This document shows, one piece after another, positions 25,204 to 37,184 of a DNA stretch of 64,000 nucleotides. The stretch comes from Paraspadella gotoi (taxonomy: Eukaryota > Chaetognatha). The notes under the pieces are model-generated. The model ran no database searches and was not told the origin of the DNA. It saw nothing but the letters and a program-made list of their open reading frames with translations. Positions within the stretch are counted from its first letter, which is position 1. The number at the start of each line of letters is the position of its first letter. The DNA is taken from the NCBI GenBank assembly GCA_051294375.1, contig CM119268.1, positions 15,563,103 to 15,627,102 on the forward strand, read 5' to 3'. A program made the translations under genes and the position numbers.

Positions 25204-28200
25204 TTATGACGCGAGATTCCTCTCAGAGTTATTGGTATGAAGCTTTTTTGGGTCAATTACGGCGGAATGAGGCGATTTATATGGAACGGTAGGAGGCCAT
25301 GAAGCTGTCCGGATTAAAGTTTGAGGATTTATTGCTGTTAGTGTTTCGACTGCGGGATCGATAGCGTGAAAACTATTTTGACTGACGCAAAGGTGAAGCT
25401 CGTTTTTAGAAGCGTATTTGTCGTCAAGCTTGTCGTTTTGATTTTCATTTTGATCATTTTCTTCAGTTGGTCGACGAAGCCGTTGAACAAACTATTCATT
25501 TCAAATAAATAATTGCAATAATGTTTCGCATAAATTCTATTCTATCTACATCACATTGTTAAAGTCAATTTATTTACGAACACATAAAAACGTCGGGGAT
25601 GTCTTTCGCGTTTTTGACAGAAAAATGAGAATTGCAAATTTTCTCTAACCTGAGTGGCAAACGTGTTGGAAGTGCTGCAACCGAAAGTTACTACTGTGTT
25701 CCAATTGGCATAGGATTGGCGCCTCTGCGCGTCTCTACGAATATCCCACCAATGACTTAAATGGCGTTTCACGGCCTAGTATTTAACGTGAAAAACAGTG
25801 ATTGACCGAAAGTGACTGAAATGGATTTATGCGACTTTACCTTCGAGAAAAAAAATTTACAAGATACTATTTACTATTCAAATGAATAAAGGGTTAAATA
25901 TGCAACCGATCCGAGCCTACTTACCTAGCTTTTTCAGTATTTTGAATTCGGGTGATTCACTCATATAGTTAAATAAAATTTAAAAAAAATTCCTAATCTT
26001 AGTAAGGAAAGTCTCAATTTTTCATATAATGTTGTAATGGTGAATGATTGATTCGGAAATTTCCTTTGTAAGGAAGAAGTAAAAACCAAAATATGAGATC
26101 GATGAATGACATCTTCAATTTCATCCTTGAGTCATTACGTTTAAATCCCCCGAAATTTTTGGTTTTCTTATGCATCCCTTCGTTTCGACAGTCTTTGTTT
26201 ACCTCATCTACTATTATCATTAATTCCTCCATTCGACAATCAGCTAATTCATTGACGTTTCAATTCTTTCACCTCTTTAGCTTCCTTGGTGACGAAGCAG
26301 AAGAAGAGAGAGACGAAAAAACCTTGAAGCGATTCTAATGCCGAATTGAAAATCCTGTAAGGTCAGGGTCGGAAAGAAAAAAGCTAAAGGTTCGCGACTG
26401 CAGGGATTGATTTTTGATTCTCAAAGTTGGGAAGCTGCATTTATCTATTGGCCACTAAACAGTGGTTAAATGTAATTTTGTGGGCTCCATCACAAGAGTA
26501 CCAATTTCGCACAACGGCATAACACTCACTTAAACGCGATCTCCCAATATTTGTCGTTTTTGGGGTGCGTCATGAAAATGACGTAGCTGAGACCGAAGAG
26601 GTGAAAGAGGAAGAAAACGGCCTTGAATGCTTTGCGATATTGCCTGCGGATCGAAGAAATGATTCATGACTTTTTAACGTCGCCTCCGCTGACACCCATT
26701 CTCGTTGTCATCGCCGAGTAGAAATCAGTCGGTATTTTTTATTAATTCGTTTTGTTAGTAAATGACCGAAAAATTCTGAAATTGTAATTTTAAATAATTT
26801 AATAATAATTTAATTTTTAACTTATTTCCTTTTTATTTAAAGGAACGCTTGATTTTTTTTCTTTCATCATCATTAGTGTTTTTTAAAAGAAATAACTTAT
26901 TTGTTGCTCATTGGCGTTGGCGTTCGTACTTCATAAAATAATGAGAAACACTCGTCGTGAACCGAAATGAAATCGGGACTTTCCTGCTTTCCCTTTTTTT
27001 CCCGCTTCATAAAAGTTGCCAACTTAAAAACAATATTGATATTTCACTTTACATTTTAACATTCTTTTTTGTTTTGTTCTAATAGTTCGTCTTAAACATT
27101 TCATCATTGACCTGTTCTGCGGGACGTTTTGATTTCTCAGTTTGGTGAAAAGCACGCAGAGGATTGAGAAAAGCAGAACAGAATTGACGAGGAGAACGAG
27201 GAGAATGGGAACGATGTAGAGGAGTTGGAAGACGCTGCGCTCCGTACAGAGAATCTCGGCGTTGGAGAGGCTTATGGCGTACCAGGCGCCGACAGGGATT
27301 ACGGGCAAACCCCATCCGACCACAGCCAGGACGGAGAAACTGTTAGAAGATGTTCACGAAGCTAAGTGGATTATTGTATTGATTAACCTTTACGTCAAAC
27401 CTGACATTGTCGACCCCGAAGGCGGAGACGACCATCAAGTAGAGATATATTCCTTCCACGAGCATCCAAAAAAATGGAGCTGTCATGAAATACTCGTAGA
27501 GAGAGTTGAGAGTCTTGCAGATTATCAACGATGGCCTTGGGAGTTTGGAGACGGGGTTTAAGATAAGTATCATAAGGAGAGGGCAATGAAAAATGTCCAA
27601 GGTGAATAAATTCAATATACAAAAAAATTGTTTGAAAAAATACAACAAAATATGATTTATTTTGCAGAGAAGTTAAGACGAAAACTACAATGTAGCCTCG
27701 ATAGCCTCGATTTGCCGCAACGATTGTAATTGTATCAACTTTATCACTTTGTATGAATTACTTTTCGAGAAAGATTAGGCAGTCAAAAGACGTGCGGAAA
27801 AAAGTTAGTTTTCATGATGAATGGGATTTCTTTTCTCCATTATTCACTAACTCATTCACAAGACTCAGCTCCCGGAAACGTGAATTGATAAATCGTTAAA
27901 AATAGAGCGGGGAAAAAACCAGTGGCTACCCCAATGCATGTAAATCACGTGTATTTAATATATCTCTGATGATTAAATATTTTTTATCCATTTCTTCCCG
28001 TCTAATATATATAGATCATTATAAAAATATTACAAAATATTACTACATAATACTATATAAAATAAAAATATTAGTCGAAAAAAAAACACAGGAAAAATTA
28101 ACTTAGAATACTGAACTAATTATTCTGAATTAAAATTTTTATATTCAAGTTCAAAATTAAAATAAAAATAAAAAAAGAAGAAGAAATTAATAATCAGAAA

Positions 28201-31200
28201 TTAGCGAGTTCAAATTTTAATTTCAATTTTTCACCAACGGCTTTATCTCTACATAACATTAATGATATCTTTTTTCTTAAAGTTAACAACCGCCCCACGA
28301 CCCAAAGTTTCCATCCAGAGCTTACCCCTCGTTGAACCCGAAAAAGTTCCTGATGATGATTTGCAAGAAGGTGAAGTAGAGGATTCTCATTAGAATGGCA
28401 AGGATTAAGTGGGCGTGGATCTTGTTGCGCGTGCAACGAAGAGACCGGAAGTAGGAGAAGATGAACAACGCTGGACGGAGAGAGAGAGAGAGAGAGAGCG
28501 AGAGGGAGTCAGAAAAACTATTTGGTGACACCTGCGTCTCTTTTTCGGGGAGATTTTCAAGTGGTTAAAAACCTAAATTGCGTGAAAATTTTTTTCTCCC
28601 TTTCTCAATTGAAAAAAACAATTTTCAAAGCTGAGAAAATTCACAGTTGGGTTCTTTTCCAATGATTAATAACACTTAAGGTACATGTCGCTCCCTGGTG
28701 AAAATTAATTACGGTATTCTTGACGAAAAAATTTGCGCTTAGGTAGTCATGAAATCGTACAACCAATATAAAAATTATCCATTCATTAAATAAATAAGCT
28801 ATCTTGCTCCTGACTTTGGGCAGGCTTTGGTGGTTTAAAGCCGCCATCACTCTTACCAGATAATGACATAGCAGGACCCTGCAAGGTTTTAATCAAGACT
28901 CAATCACAGTCTTGTTTATTTATATCTATATAAACATTTTACAACCAATATAAAAATTATCCATTCATTTAATAAATAAGCTATCTTGCCTCTGACTTTG
29001 GTGGTTTAAGGCCTCATTCACTCTTACAAGATAACAACATAGCAGGACATTGCAAGCTTTCAATCAAGACTCTCACAGAGTACCTGGCTTCTCTATCAAT
29101 GAAGTGGTAAAATATTCATTTGTATGAAAAGACCACTCCCTTGAGTGGAATTTATAATAATATTTTGCTTGCACCCTTTCACCAAGCAGTGAGTGACCTC
29201 TTACCTAAGCAGCAAGAGACCCCCGATAAAGAATTTCCGAAGAAGTAAATTTGATCAGAAAAGTCGATTCGTGACGAAATCGTATCCTCGACGCCTGCCA
29301 AAAAGGAAACAAAGATGATAAAGATGAAGATGACAAAAGAGCAAGGATGTCAAAAGATAATGCTGACAAAAAGAACATCAAAGATGATAAAGGTGAATTG
29401 AAAACCAATGGCGCCAAAAGATGACCAAAAACAAAAGAGGATAATTAGAAAAGATGACAAAAAAACCAAAGATGATGGAAGATAAAGATGGCAAAGGAGA
29501 AACCAAAAATGTTAAAAGACAAAGATGACTTAAAGAAACCAAGTTAAAGGCGAGAAAAGAGAAAGATGCAAAACCTACGCAAAAGCAGAAATAAAAAAAT
29601 GAGGGGAATCAGTAATTAGTAAAGAGAAGATAATAAAGGATGAGGAAATAAAGAAAGAAAAAAGGAAGAAAAAAGAGACACAATGGCGAAAAAAAGAAAA
29701 TGAAGCGTTTGATTAACTATCTTTCTCTCTCTCTCTCTCTCTCTTTTTCGCCTGTTTTCACCCCTCCCTATATTTTTTTTGGTTTCTCTCTCTCTCTCGG
29801 TCTCTTCCTCTCACCGTGATGGCAGTTGATGTAAGACGCGTTCGAATCCCAAGTTCCGTTTTCAAAACAAAGACGAGTGACATTCTTAAAAGGAAACAAA
29901 CGATGCAAACAAATAATTAAAGCCAAAAGTTGACGTCCATCGACTTTGAGTTGTATTCATGGAGTAGAACACAAACATCGCTTAAAACTCAAAAACGGTC
30001 GCGACAATATCTGTTAGAAACGAATTCAAAAAGTACTAGGAAGTTTGAATCATTAAGTTATAATTCGCCCAAAAAAATGGGGAAAGAAGGTGATTTTCTC
30101 CGTTTAAGAAAAAATGTATTAGGAAAAAATGAGACGTAAAAGCGTCCTATCAGAAGAAGCATTACGTATTGAACAAATTTACGTGTTCTTAAGTATATAG
30201 TTAAGTAAATATTAAAGGTAAGAAATCCGTTGTTGTATTGTCGAGGAAATTAAAGGCGGAGTTAAGAGCGTCCAGAACCTATTTGCATTTCTTGTTATCT
30301 CAGTCGTCAGCGTCGTAAGTCGTTTCCTTGGAGATTAAGAGAAAAGTGACTCTTTCAGAGTTAAAAGAAAGGGTCACCGGTTTTTTTTTCTATTGTCAGG
30401 TTTCGAACCCATTCAACTAGTAAAACCCTTACCCGACCTCACCTTTTCCGCAACAAACCGGAAATGGTCTTCGTCGACAAGATTCCTCGTCGCCAGGTTC
30501 GCCCAGAGTCGTTCGCAAGTGATACTGGCGCGGTGCCCGGCCAGAGTGGCCGGCCAAACTACGCAAAGGGGGTCCTAAGTATGAGAAAAGAAAAGAATAA
30601 GTAGCCCCATGCCAAAGCAAGCCACAGGAGTTGAAACGCTCCTTGTAATCCAAGTAAATGGCTCCCTACGTATATTGTCGAAACTTTTCTGTTTGCGTGA
30701 TAATCGTCCTCGTCATTCTCATACTGGCTAACCTGGCTAACCCCCGGGTCCCTTGGTCGATGTCACCCCCTTTTTATTTTCTCTTGTTTGCTCGTAAACT
30801 ACGGTGCCCGACCCTTCGCTCGTTACGCCTTTTCCTTTGCCCGTCACTTATTTCTTTTAGGGAGAGACGTGGGAAAAAAGATAGGAAAATATTATCTTTT
30901 AAAAGAGAAGAAAAAGAAATATGAAAAATGTTTGGATAAAAAGAAAGAATAATTTAAAAGTTATTTGTGTCATTTTCTTGTGGTGTTTTTTTGAGTAACT
31001 CTCTAATAAGGCGTAGTAAAAATTATAAATTAAACTTTCATTAAAATTCTAAAAGTAAGGAACGAACAAAATTATACTAATAAATATTTATGTATAAAAA
31101 AATTTTATAATAAATTTTAAAATTTATGCAGTAGGCCATATTTATACTAGTACTAATCAAATAAAAGTTAAAATTTCAAAACAGTTTTTTAAAAGTTTTT

Positions 31201-33274
31201 TTGCAGATTTGGATTTGTCATAAAAAGTCGATAAAAAGAAATATAACTCTTTTTGAAAAATTCCTTCATTAAGTGGGTCAAAAATTAGAAAATGCTATAT
31301 TTTAAGCTGAAAATTAATTTTTATATATTAAAATATAGTTTTTTTAATTTTTAACCCACTTAATGAAATAATTTTTAAAAATAATTAATATTTTCTTTTA
31401 TAAACTTTTGACGAGGAATTGAAATCTGCAATCAAAAATTAAGAAAAGCATATTTTGAAATTTTTTGATTTTTGATTATATACAAATATAGCCTACTGCA
31501 AAAATTAAAAAACATAAAATTAATTTTTTTTACAAATTAATGTTCACTGATGGTATGTTGTTCATAATTTACTTTTAGAATTTCTGTACATAACTTTCAC
31601 TACGCCTTACTCTCTAATGTGGACGTATTTCTAGATGATCACCGGACTGCACAAGTATGAAACCTTTTTCCAAGTACTATTAACTAAAATTACTGGAGTT
31701 ATTGACATTCAAAACTTAAGTGTGACAGACAGAAAGACAGAAAGACAGACCGACCTCTTAACTGAGCGACACCAACGTCTCCACTCTTGAGACGCAACTT
31801 AAATAGGCATTTAATCGAGGAAAGGGAAAACAGACGAGAAGAAAGTGGAAAGAACGATTTGGCATGTTTAGAGAATATGTCGGGGATAGATGAGAAAGTA
31901 AGAAAAAATAAAGAAAGAAAATAAAAGAAATAAAGAAAAAAAAAGAAAGAAAAAAGAAAAAAAGAAAGAAAAAAAGAAAGAAAGAATGACGAGAAACAGA
32001 GAGAGAGAAAGAGGGCGAGAGTGAGAAGACAGAAATAAGCTCAGGTGCGAGTTCTCTTCCCATATAAAAACCGATTTACGAGGAAGAGACATGGGCAATA
32101 GAGTGGAGCACTCAAGAACAAAAAAATTACTTGAATGATCGAACAAGGATATTTAGGTGTGAGATAGTATGATAAACTAGTACAAAAAATATTTTGTTCT
32201 CGGGAACAGTATAGTAAAATATAATATATTTGTAATAATATTCTTATAAAATAATAAATTTTTAAAATAATTTCTTTAAAACTTTTAATAAAGATTCAGA
32301 TTCTTCATAAAAAGTTGAATCAAAAATATAAAACATGTTATCAAAAATTCTGTCATCTTCAGCTTTTAAAACGGGAAACAAGGTGAAAATTCATGACTTT
32401 TTTATTCTCTGTAGTATAAACTTATATATGTTAAGACGTTTTAATCATTTTTTGTTATCCAAACATTAAAATATCATATAACATATTTTATCAAATCTTT
32501 TTAATTTTTTATGGCGAATCCAAATCTGTTTTTAAAAATAAAATAAAATTATTTTGAAATTTAACGATTTTACAAGGATATTACTACATAAATAATTGAA
32601 TTTACTATACTGTTATGCTAAAAAGATTTTTAAAAGGATTTAAAATTCATTAATTACATATCAATAGGCAGCAAAAAAATAATGTTCAATCACTCAATCT
32701 TTTCATCGCTCCACCCTAATGGGCAATCAGTCTCCTCATTTCGATTTTGGGTTCGGAGGCGGTAAATTATTACTGTTTTTGTTCCATTTAATAATGGAAT
32801 AAATATATAATTAATTGTATTTTAATATTTCTCATATTTTTAGTTGCGCCGCGAGTACTAAGTGATGTTTCGGGTAATATTTGGTTGTTTTATTTGAGGC
32901 TTGACGTTCGTTACACATATATTTCATAGTTATGTGGTCACGTGATCACCCGGAAATACATGTGATAAGATAGCCATTTGGACTCAACACATTGCAATTA
33001 ACGTTCTTGTTCTTTCATTCTAAAACCTCATGTACCAGCTTTGACAGTTTTCCTGTCTTTTCTTCTCATATAATCATATATAATCATATAGTTCTAAACG
33101 TACTTAGCCGTCGTTTATTCGTCGGGACAAATCTATCACGACTCTTGATCGAAAATGACGACAATAAATATCGATCGGCCGTTAAGAATGAAAAAAAAAA
33201 ACCAAACATTAAAAACAACTACTGATTACATTTACAGCTGAAGATTCAGCAGAAAAGTAGAACAAAGTCGAAAA

Positions 33275-33331
<57 letters not shown>

Positions 33332-33607
33332 TTAATAATAATAATAATATAATAATAACAAGAAAAGCACTAAGCTCGATCCATTATCCTCTTTCGATCC
33401 GGATTGACCTCTTACCTGATAATCCGGGCAAAACCACGAAGCCTCAACCTCGGTCGTCCAGGGGGGATCGGGCACTTCGTGGGGCGGGCAAGGGTCACCG
33501 GGCAGGGAAGACCAGTTGAGCCAGGCCTTGGCAGGGTGGGAGTAAGCTTGGCGGCTCAACTCCGTTTCGTCAGTGACGTTTGTGGGCATATCGAGCTTGT
33601 AAGATAT
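25204..33607 (-). CDS. Class B1 (secretin-like) peptide-hormone GPCR, 5' end not found, 11 exons seen
   Basis: Exons (5' to 3'): 33607-33416, 30574-30443, 29884-29815, 29294-29205, 28470-28326, 27535-27401, 27339-27112, 26643-26530, 26354-26273, 25775-25650, 25491-25204; every phase agrees, about 533 codons. The extracellular hormone-binding domain shows FCPDYQ, PLCVVWPATLAG, ITCERL, RLCFENGTW and INCHH. Seven helices follow: IYFFGNSLSG..ALFIFSYFRSLRCTRNKIH (TM1-2 side), ICKTLNSLYEYFM..FWMLVEGIYLYLMVVSAF (TM3), VVGWGLPVIPVGAWYA (TM4), TM5, RKAFKAVFFLFHLFGLSYVIF (TM6) and SLQGFFVSLFFCFV (TM7). The cytoplasmic tail is polar and ends at TAA 25204-25206. Ligands of this class are peptides (PDF, DH31, CRF/DH44, PTH types), coupling mainly through Gs; I cannot fix the subtype. 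The signal-peptide exon lies upstream of 33607. The exon 26273 donor (VTKEAKE then AVKRHL) is the least certain border. Confidence 0.9.
28750..29130 (+). repeat. Two tandem copies of a dispersed repeat in a GPCR intron
   Basis: Copies at about 28757-28900 and 28940-29110 share CCAATATAAAAATTATCCATTC, AATAAGCTATCTTGC, GACTTTGG, CATAGCAGGAC and TCAATCAAGACTC. An inverted third copy lies at 50600-50790. Short transposon-derived sequence without reading frame. Confidence 0.75.
29297..29560. repeat. Degenerate AAAGATGA-type minisatellite in a GPCR intron
   Basis: Loose tandem repetition of AAAGATGA/AAGATGACAAA units, directly upstream (minus strand) of the TM1 exon at 29205-29294. The minus-strand frame of serine, leucine and phenylalanine here is an artefact of the repeat. 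Confidence 0.6.
31007..31609 (+). mobile_element. hAT-type MITE copy C, intact (603 bp)
   Basis: Terminal inverted repeats TAAGGCGTAGTAAAAATT (left) and the complement of TAAGGCGTAGTGAAAGTT (right). Perfect 8-bp target duplication CTCTCTAA at 30999-31006 and 31610-31617. Eight-base duplication and the TAAGG start (YARNG type) are hallmarks of the hAT superfamily. Non-coding, AT-rich interior with a shorter palindrome. Sits in the GPCR intron between exons 33416-33607 and 30443-30574. Confidence 0.9.
31890..31985. repeat. GAAA-rich low-complexity tract in GPCR intron
   Basis: Purine-rich GAAA/AAAGA units. They create long serine/phenylalanine minus-strand frames that are not genes. Confidence 0.8.
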
Positions 33608-33669
33608 CTGCAGGAAACGGGGCGAGTTGGGGAGTAAAGGGTTAGAGAGAGAGAGAGANNNNNNNNNNN
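33278..33669. repeat. AAT microsatellite, GA run and short assembly gap around GPCR exon
   Basis: AAT/ATA units occupy about 33278-33357, downstream of the hormone-domain exon 33416-33607. A GA run at 33645-33658 leads into a short N gap at about 33659-33669, followed by an ATT run to about 33702. The gap may hide part of the missing upstream sequence of the GPCR gene. Confidence 0.85.
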
Positions 33670-33702
<33 letters not shown>

Positions 33703-36700
33703 TTAAAAATTGAAAAAAAAGTTGACTTTTTTCAAAAGTCTTTTAAAAAATTCAACGACCCGATTTTCGTCCACAAGCAGATTAAAAAAAAATGTCAAAA
33801 AGCACAAAAAACATCGAAAAAACTCCAAAAACTTCACTAGTGAGTGAGTGACGTTTAACGAAAGACTGAACGACGTTTTCTGATCGTATGTTGCAAGTGC
33901 GCTCATACGTGTGACAGTTTGGCACGCACGAAAAAAAAAGTATTTTGGAACTAATCATCTTGACAGAGGACGATAACCCAGTAGGAGTCGTGTGAAGGAA
34001 CTTTTAAGATTCTTCGCAAAACAAAGTCGGCCATAGNNNNNNNNNNTTTTTTCGGAGGAATAAAAAAGAAAATGAAAAGAAAATAAAAAAAGTCGTGTTG
34101 CGAAATATTTGGCATGGAAACAAACTCTCACTTCGTTCCTGATTTAATCAATGAAACTCTATTTCCGATTTTGATTAATTATAATTAATAATCGTTGATA
34201 TTAATTTGTATTAACTTTTCTCTTTTTCATACAGATCACGTGATATAATAATCGATTAGCTTGTGTCGGGTTTTTTTGTTATATTATTATCAAGATCCTT
34301 ACCATTATCATTTTCATTTGATTCGTGATGCCTTTGGTCGTCTTTAGCTTTTGCCGCAGAACTTCATCAGAAATTAATCAGAACTCCAGTTTCCACTGAA
34401 CTTACCAAAGCTGTGCCATGCTGAATCGAGGTGACCTCTACAATAAATTCAGCTCATCAGTCGGATTCGAATCACGTACTTAACAATTCCGTCTTTTCGG
34501 TTGAACCAATCGAAATATATCAAGCTTCGAGGATTAATTTTAAACTTTTTTTCGCTCATAAATATTTTAATACTTTCGGCATGGCGCGCATATCAATTGC
34601 TTCCCTATCCATTTCGTTTAATTTTTTTAGGGAGCGGAGACATAGAAACAAGATACGATTTACTCTATATTATTAAAACAATACAATTTGAATTCACTTG
34701 TTATCATAATGTTATTTTAATAAAATCTCTCTGGGAACAATTTACGCGAATTTGTAGAATTTTAAATTGAAAATAATACTGAAAAAATACACTTAAGTAG
34801 AATTTGTTTTTTCTTTGCCATTTTTATTCTTGAAAATTACGTTGATAACGATATCAAAGACAACAACGTTGACTGCGATGTTGACACCGGCAGTCATAGC
34901 TTAAATAGGATATAAGAAAAATTCAGTTTAAAATGAATTAATGATAATTTTTTTATGTGACTTTTCAACTCGACTTTATGGGCTGAAAAGAAATTTTGAA
35001 TTTTAAGACGGCTAATTTAACAAACGGCATTTTAATAAGAATATTTAAAACTCAAGGTATTTTAAATCTTCATGCCACGTTAGATTCCCCGAAGTCGGAA
35101 GACCCTAGTCATTCAAACAACTTAGCAAGCAACCGCCACATTCAGTTCACAAAATTATTACCAAAATTATGACATTTGACGAGGATGACGAATGCAATTG
35201 AATTACTTTTAACAATGGCGTTTTAAAGAAACGTTGATTGCCACGTTTGTCCGCAAAAAGTCTCTTTTTTTTTCCAGCGCAGCCTTCGCGGGAAAAAAAA
35301 ATGCGACGCGTGATTGCGACGCGTTAAAAAAAAAAAAGAGATAGAAAAGAAGAAAGAGAAGAAAAGGGAAAAAGGGAGAAACGGCGCGCGGAAGAGTCGC
35401 CTTCGACGCTCAAAAGAATAAAATGGAGGAAAAAATTTTTTTGTCGAATTTGATTTTTGATTTGGGAAATTCGAGATTACGGAAGCCGTATTATTCGGTA
35501 TAGAGCGGCTTTGATTCGGAACATTAAATAATTCTCACGATTTAATAAAAAGAACTGAAGGAGATGAAATGCATGGAAGATGGTACTAAAAATCCTGGGC
35601 GGACTCGTTAATCGACGTGGTTCTCTTGGGGCTCAATCGTCTCGAGATGGAAAAGAATTAGCACTGATGCCGTGGTTTTCCAGACCTTTTTCTGCGCGAT
35701 GAAAGTGAAAAGAGATAAAAAGCTATATATAATATACACAAAGGCGGAGAAAGATGAAAACTAATAGTTCTGTCATATAAATAATGTATCCCTGGGAGAT
35801 AACGAATTTGAGAGAAAAATTTTAGATTTTAAGTATAGTTAATATAATAACATAGATGCATTACTATAAATTACTATTACTATAAATCATAAAAAAAATA
35901 TTTTTCAAATTTTTAATTTTTAAAAACGGATTCTGGTAGAGCTTGAAAAAATAAATAAAAAATAATATTACAAGATTTCCAAATATAGATGTTTTATCGG
36001 TGAAAATTAGTAAAAGCTATAATAATTATGGTATGATGATGATGATGATGATGATGGTTTTTAAGAGTTTTTCCCTTATTTATCCTAGTTACCATCGAAA
36101 TATTGAAAAACGAATAATACTTTGTGTAGACAACTTTTTATGGGCTATCTGAATCCGTTCTTAAAAAATAAAATTTTCCCCCAAAATAGATTAATTCTGT
36201 AATATAAATGAATTTTGTATTACAGAACTCCTAATGATAAAAAAGTGATAAATTTTGGCCCGCATTTTAATACATGATAAGATGATTCCTCACAGGATTT
36301 ATAATTAGAGGGGAATGATAAATTGGACATTCAGGACGGTAAAAGGTTCATGCATCGTCAACCACCAGATGAGCTCTTATTCTCCACTTTGTAATTACTG
36401 AGTGGATTACCTCCGCTTCTCAATTGCACGGGCGCCAGACGGATAATCCCTTTTTTCTCATAATTTTCAATCGGGTTCTTTTTCTATTCATTGGTAGACG
36501 GTTAGTTTTTCAGCAAAGTTTTTCACCATAATAATGTAGTTTTCTTTTTTTAACAACACTCTCTCTAGATTAAGGGTTCTCTTCGACACCAAATATTTCC
36601 TTAAGAAATTTGTTATACGGATGATCACTGAAATACCTTTTTTTTAATGAGCTTACGAGAGAGAAACTTAAATAATCCATCTGGTATCTGGCCACGACTG

Positions 36701-37184
36701 TTTGTACTCTTTTTCACTACTCCATAGTAATATAACTTTCTTAACATAGCTCCAGAGTTCGCTCACCGACGGGCAATACTCCAAAAACAAAGTAACAATC
36801 CTCCCTCCCCCGCGGTCATTCATGCGCGAAGCGGCGTCGTAGTTCCATTGCAGTCATGTAACGTTCTTAATTTACATCCGGCTCTTCCTCTGGTAATCCG
36901 TACTTCGTAGTTCCACCAAGGTGCAGTTTCCGTTTTCGGCTTTGCAAGAAAAAGGTTTCAGGCGCCAAAAACGCTCTCGTGAGAGACAGAGAGGATAAGA
37001 ACGACAGAGAAGGAGAGAAACAGCTGGTACTGAACAGCCCTGCGTTACGTCGTTACCGATATTCTCGTTGGTAAAGCCGGGGACCCCGGGAAGCTCGGCA
37101 CTATTTTCCCCGTAAAAAAAAAAAATTCCATCTGTCTCGAGACACCAAGAGAGAAACCGTGCGCGTCGCTGAATCAGCACTAAG
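33670..37184. other. Divergent spacer between GPCR and SCAMP genes
   Basis: About 3.5 kb. It should hold the missing first GPCR exon(s) and promoter (minus strand) and the SCAMP promoter and 5' UTR (plus strand). Seen: a 10-N gap (34037-34046), a CpG-bearing purine block (35270-35410), a GAT run (36037-36056), a repeat fragment (about 36110-36170) shared with the insertion at 21150, and CpG-rich DNA (36800-37184) just before the SCAMP start. No supported exon. Confidence 0.5.
34037..34046. other. Short assembly gap (10 N)
   Basis: Ten N in the GPCR-SCAMP spacer. Nominal-size scaffold gap. Confidence 0.99.

Noticed and set aside
29205-29417. 70-residue minus-strand frame rich in Leu/Ser/Phe
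   Set aside because: Comes from the AAAGATGA minisatellite. The real exon (29205-29294) is in another frame and in phase with the GPCR.
31758-32146. About 100-residue Phe/Leu/Ser minus-strand frames that look like membrane proteins
   Set aside because: Hydrophobicity is produced by GAAA-rich DNA read on the opposite strand.
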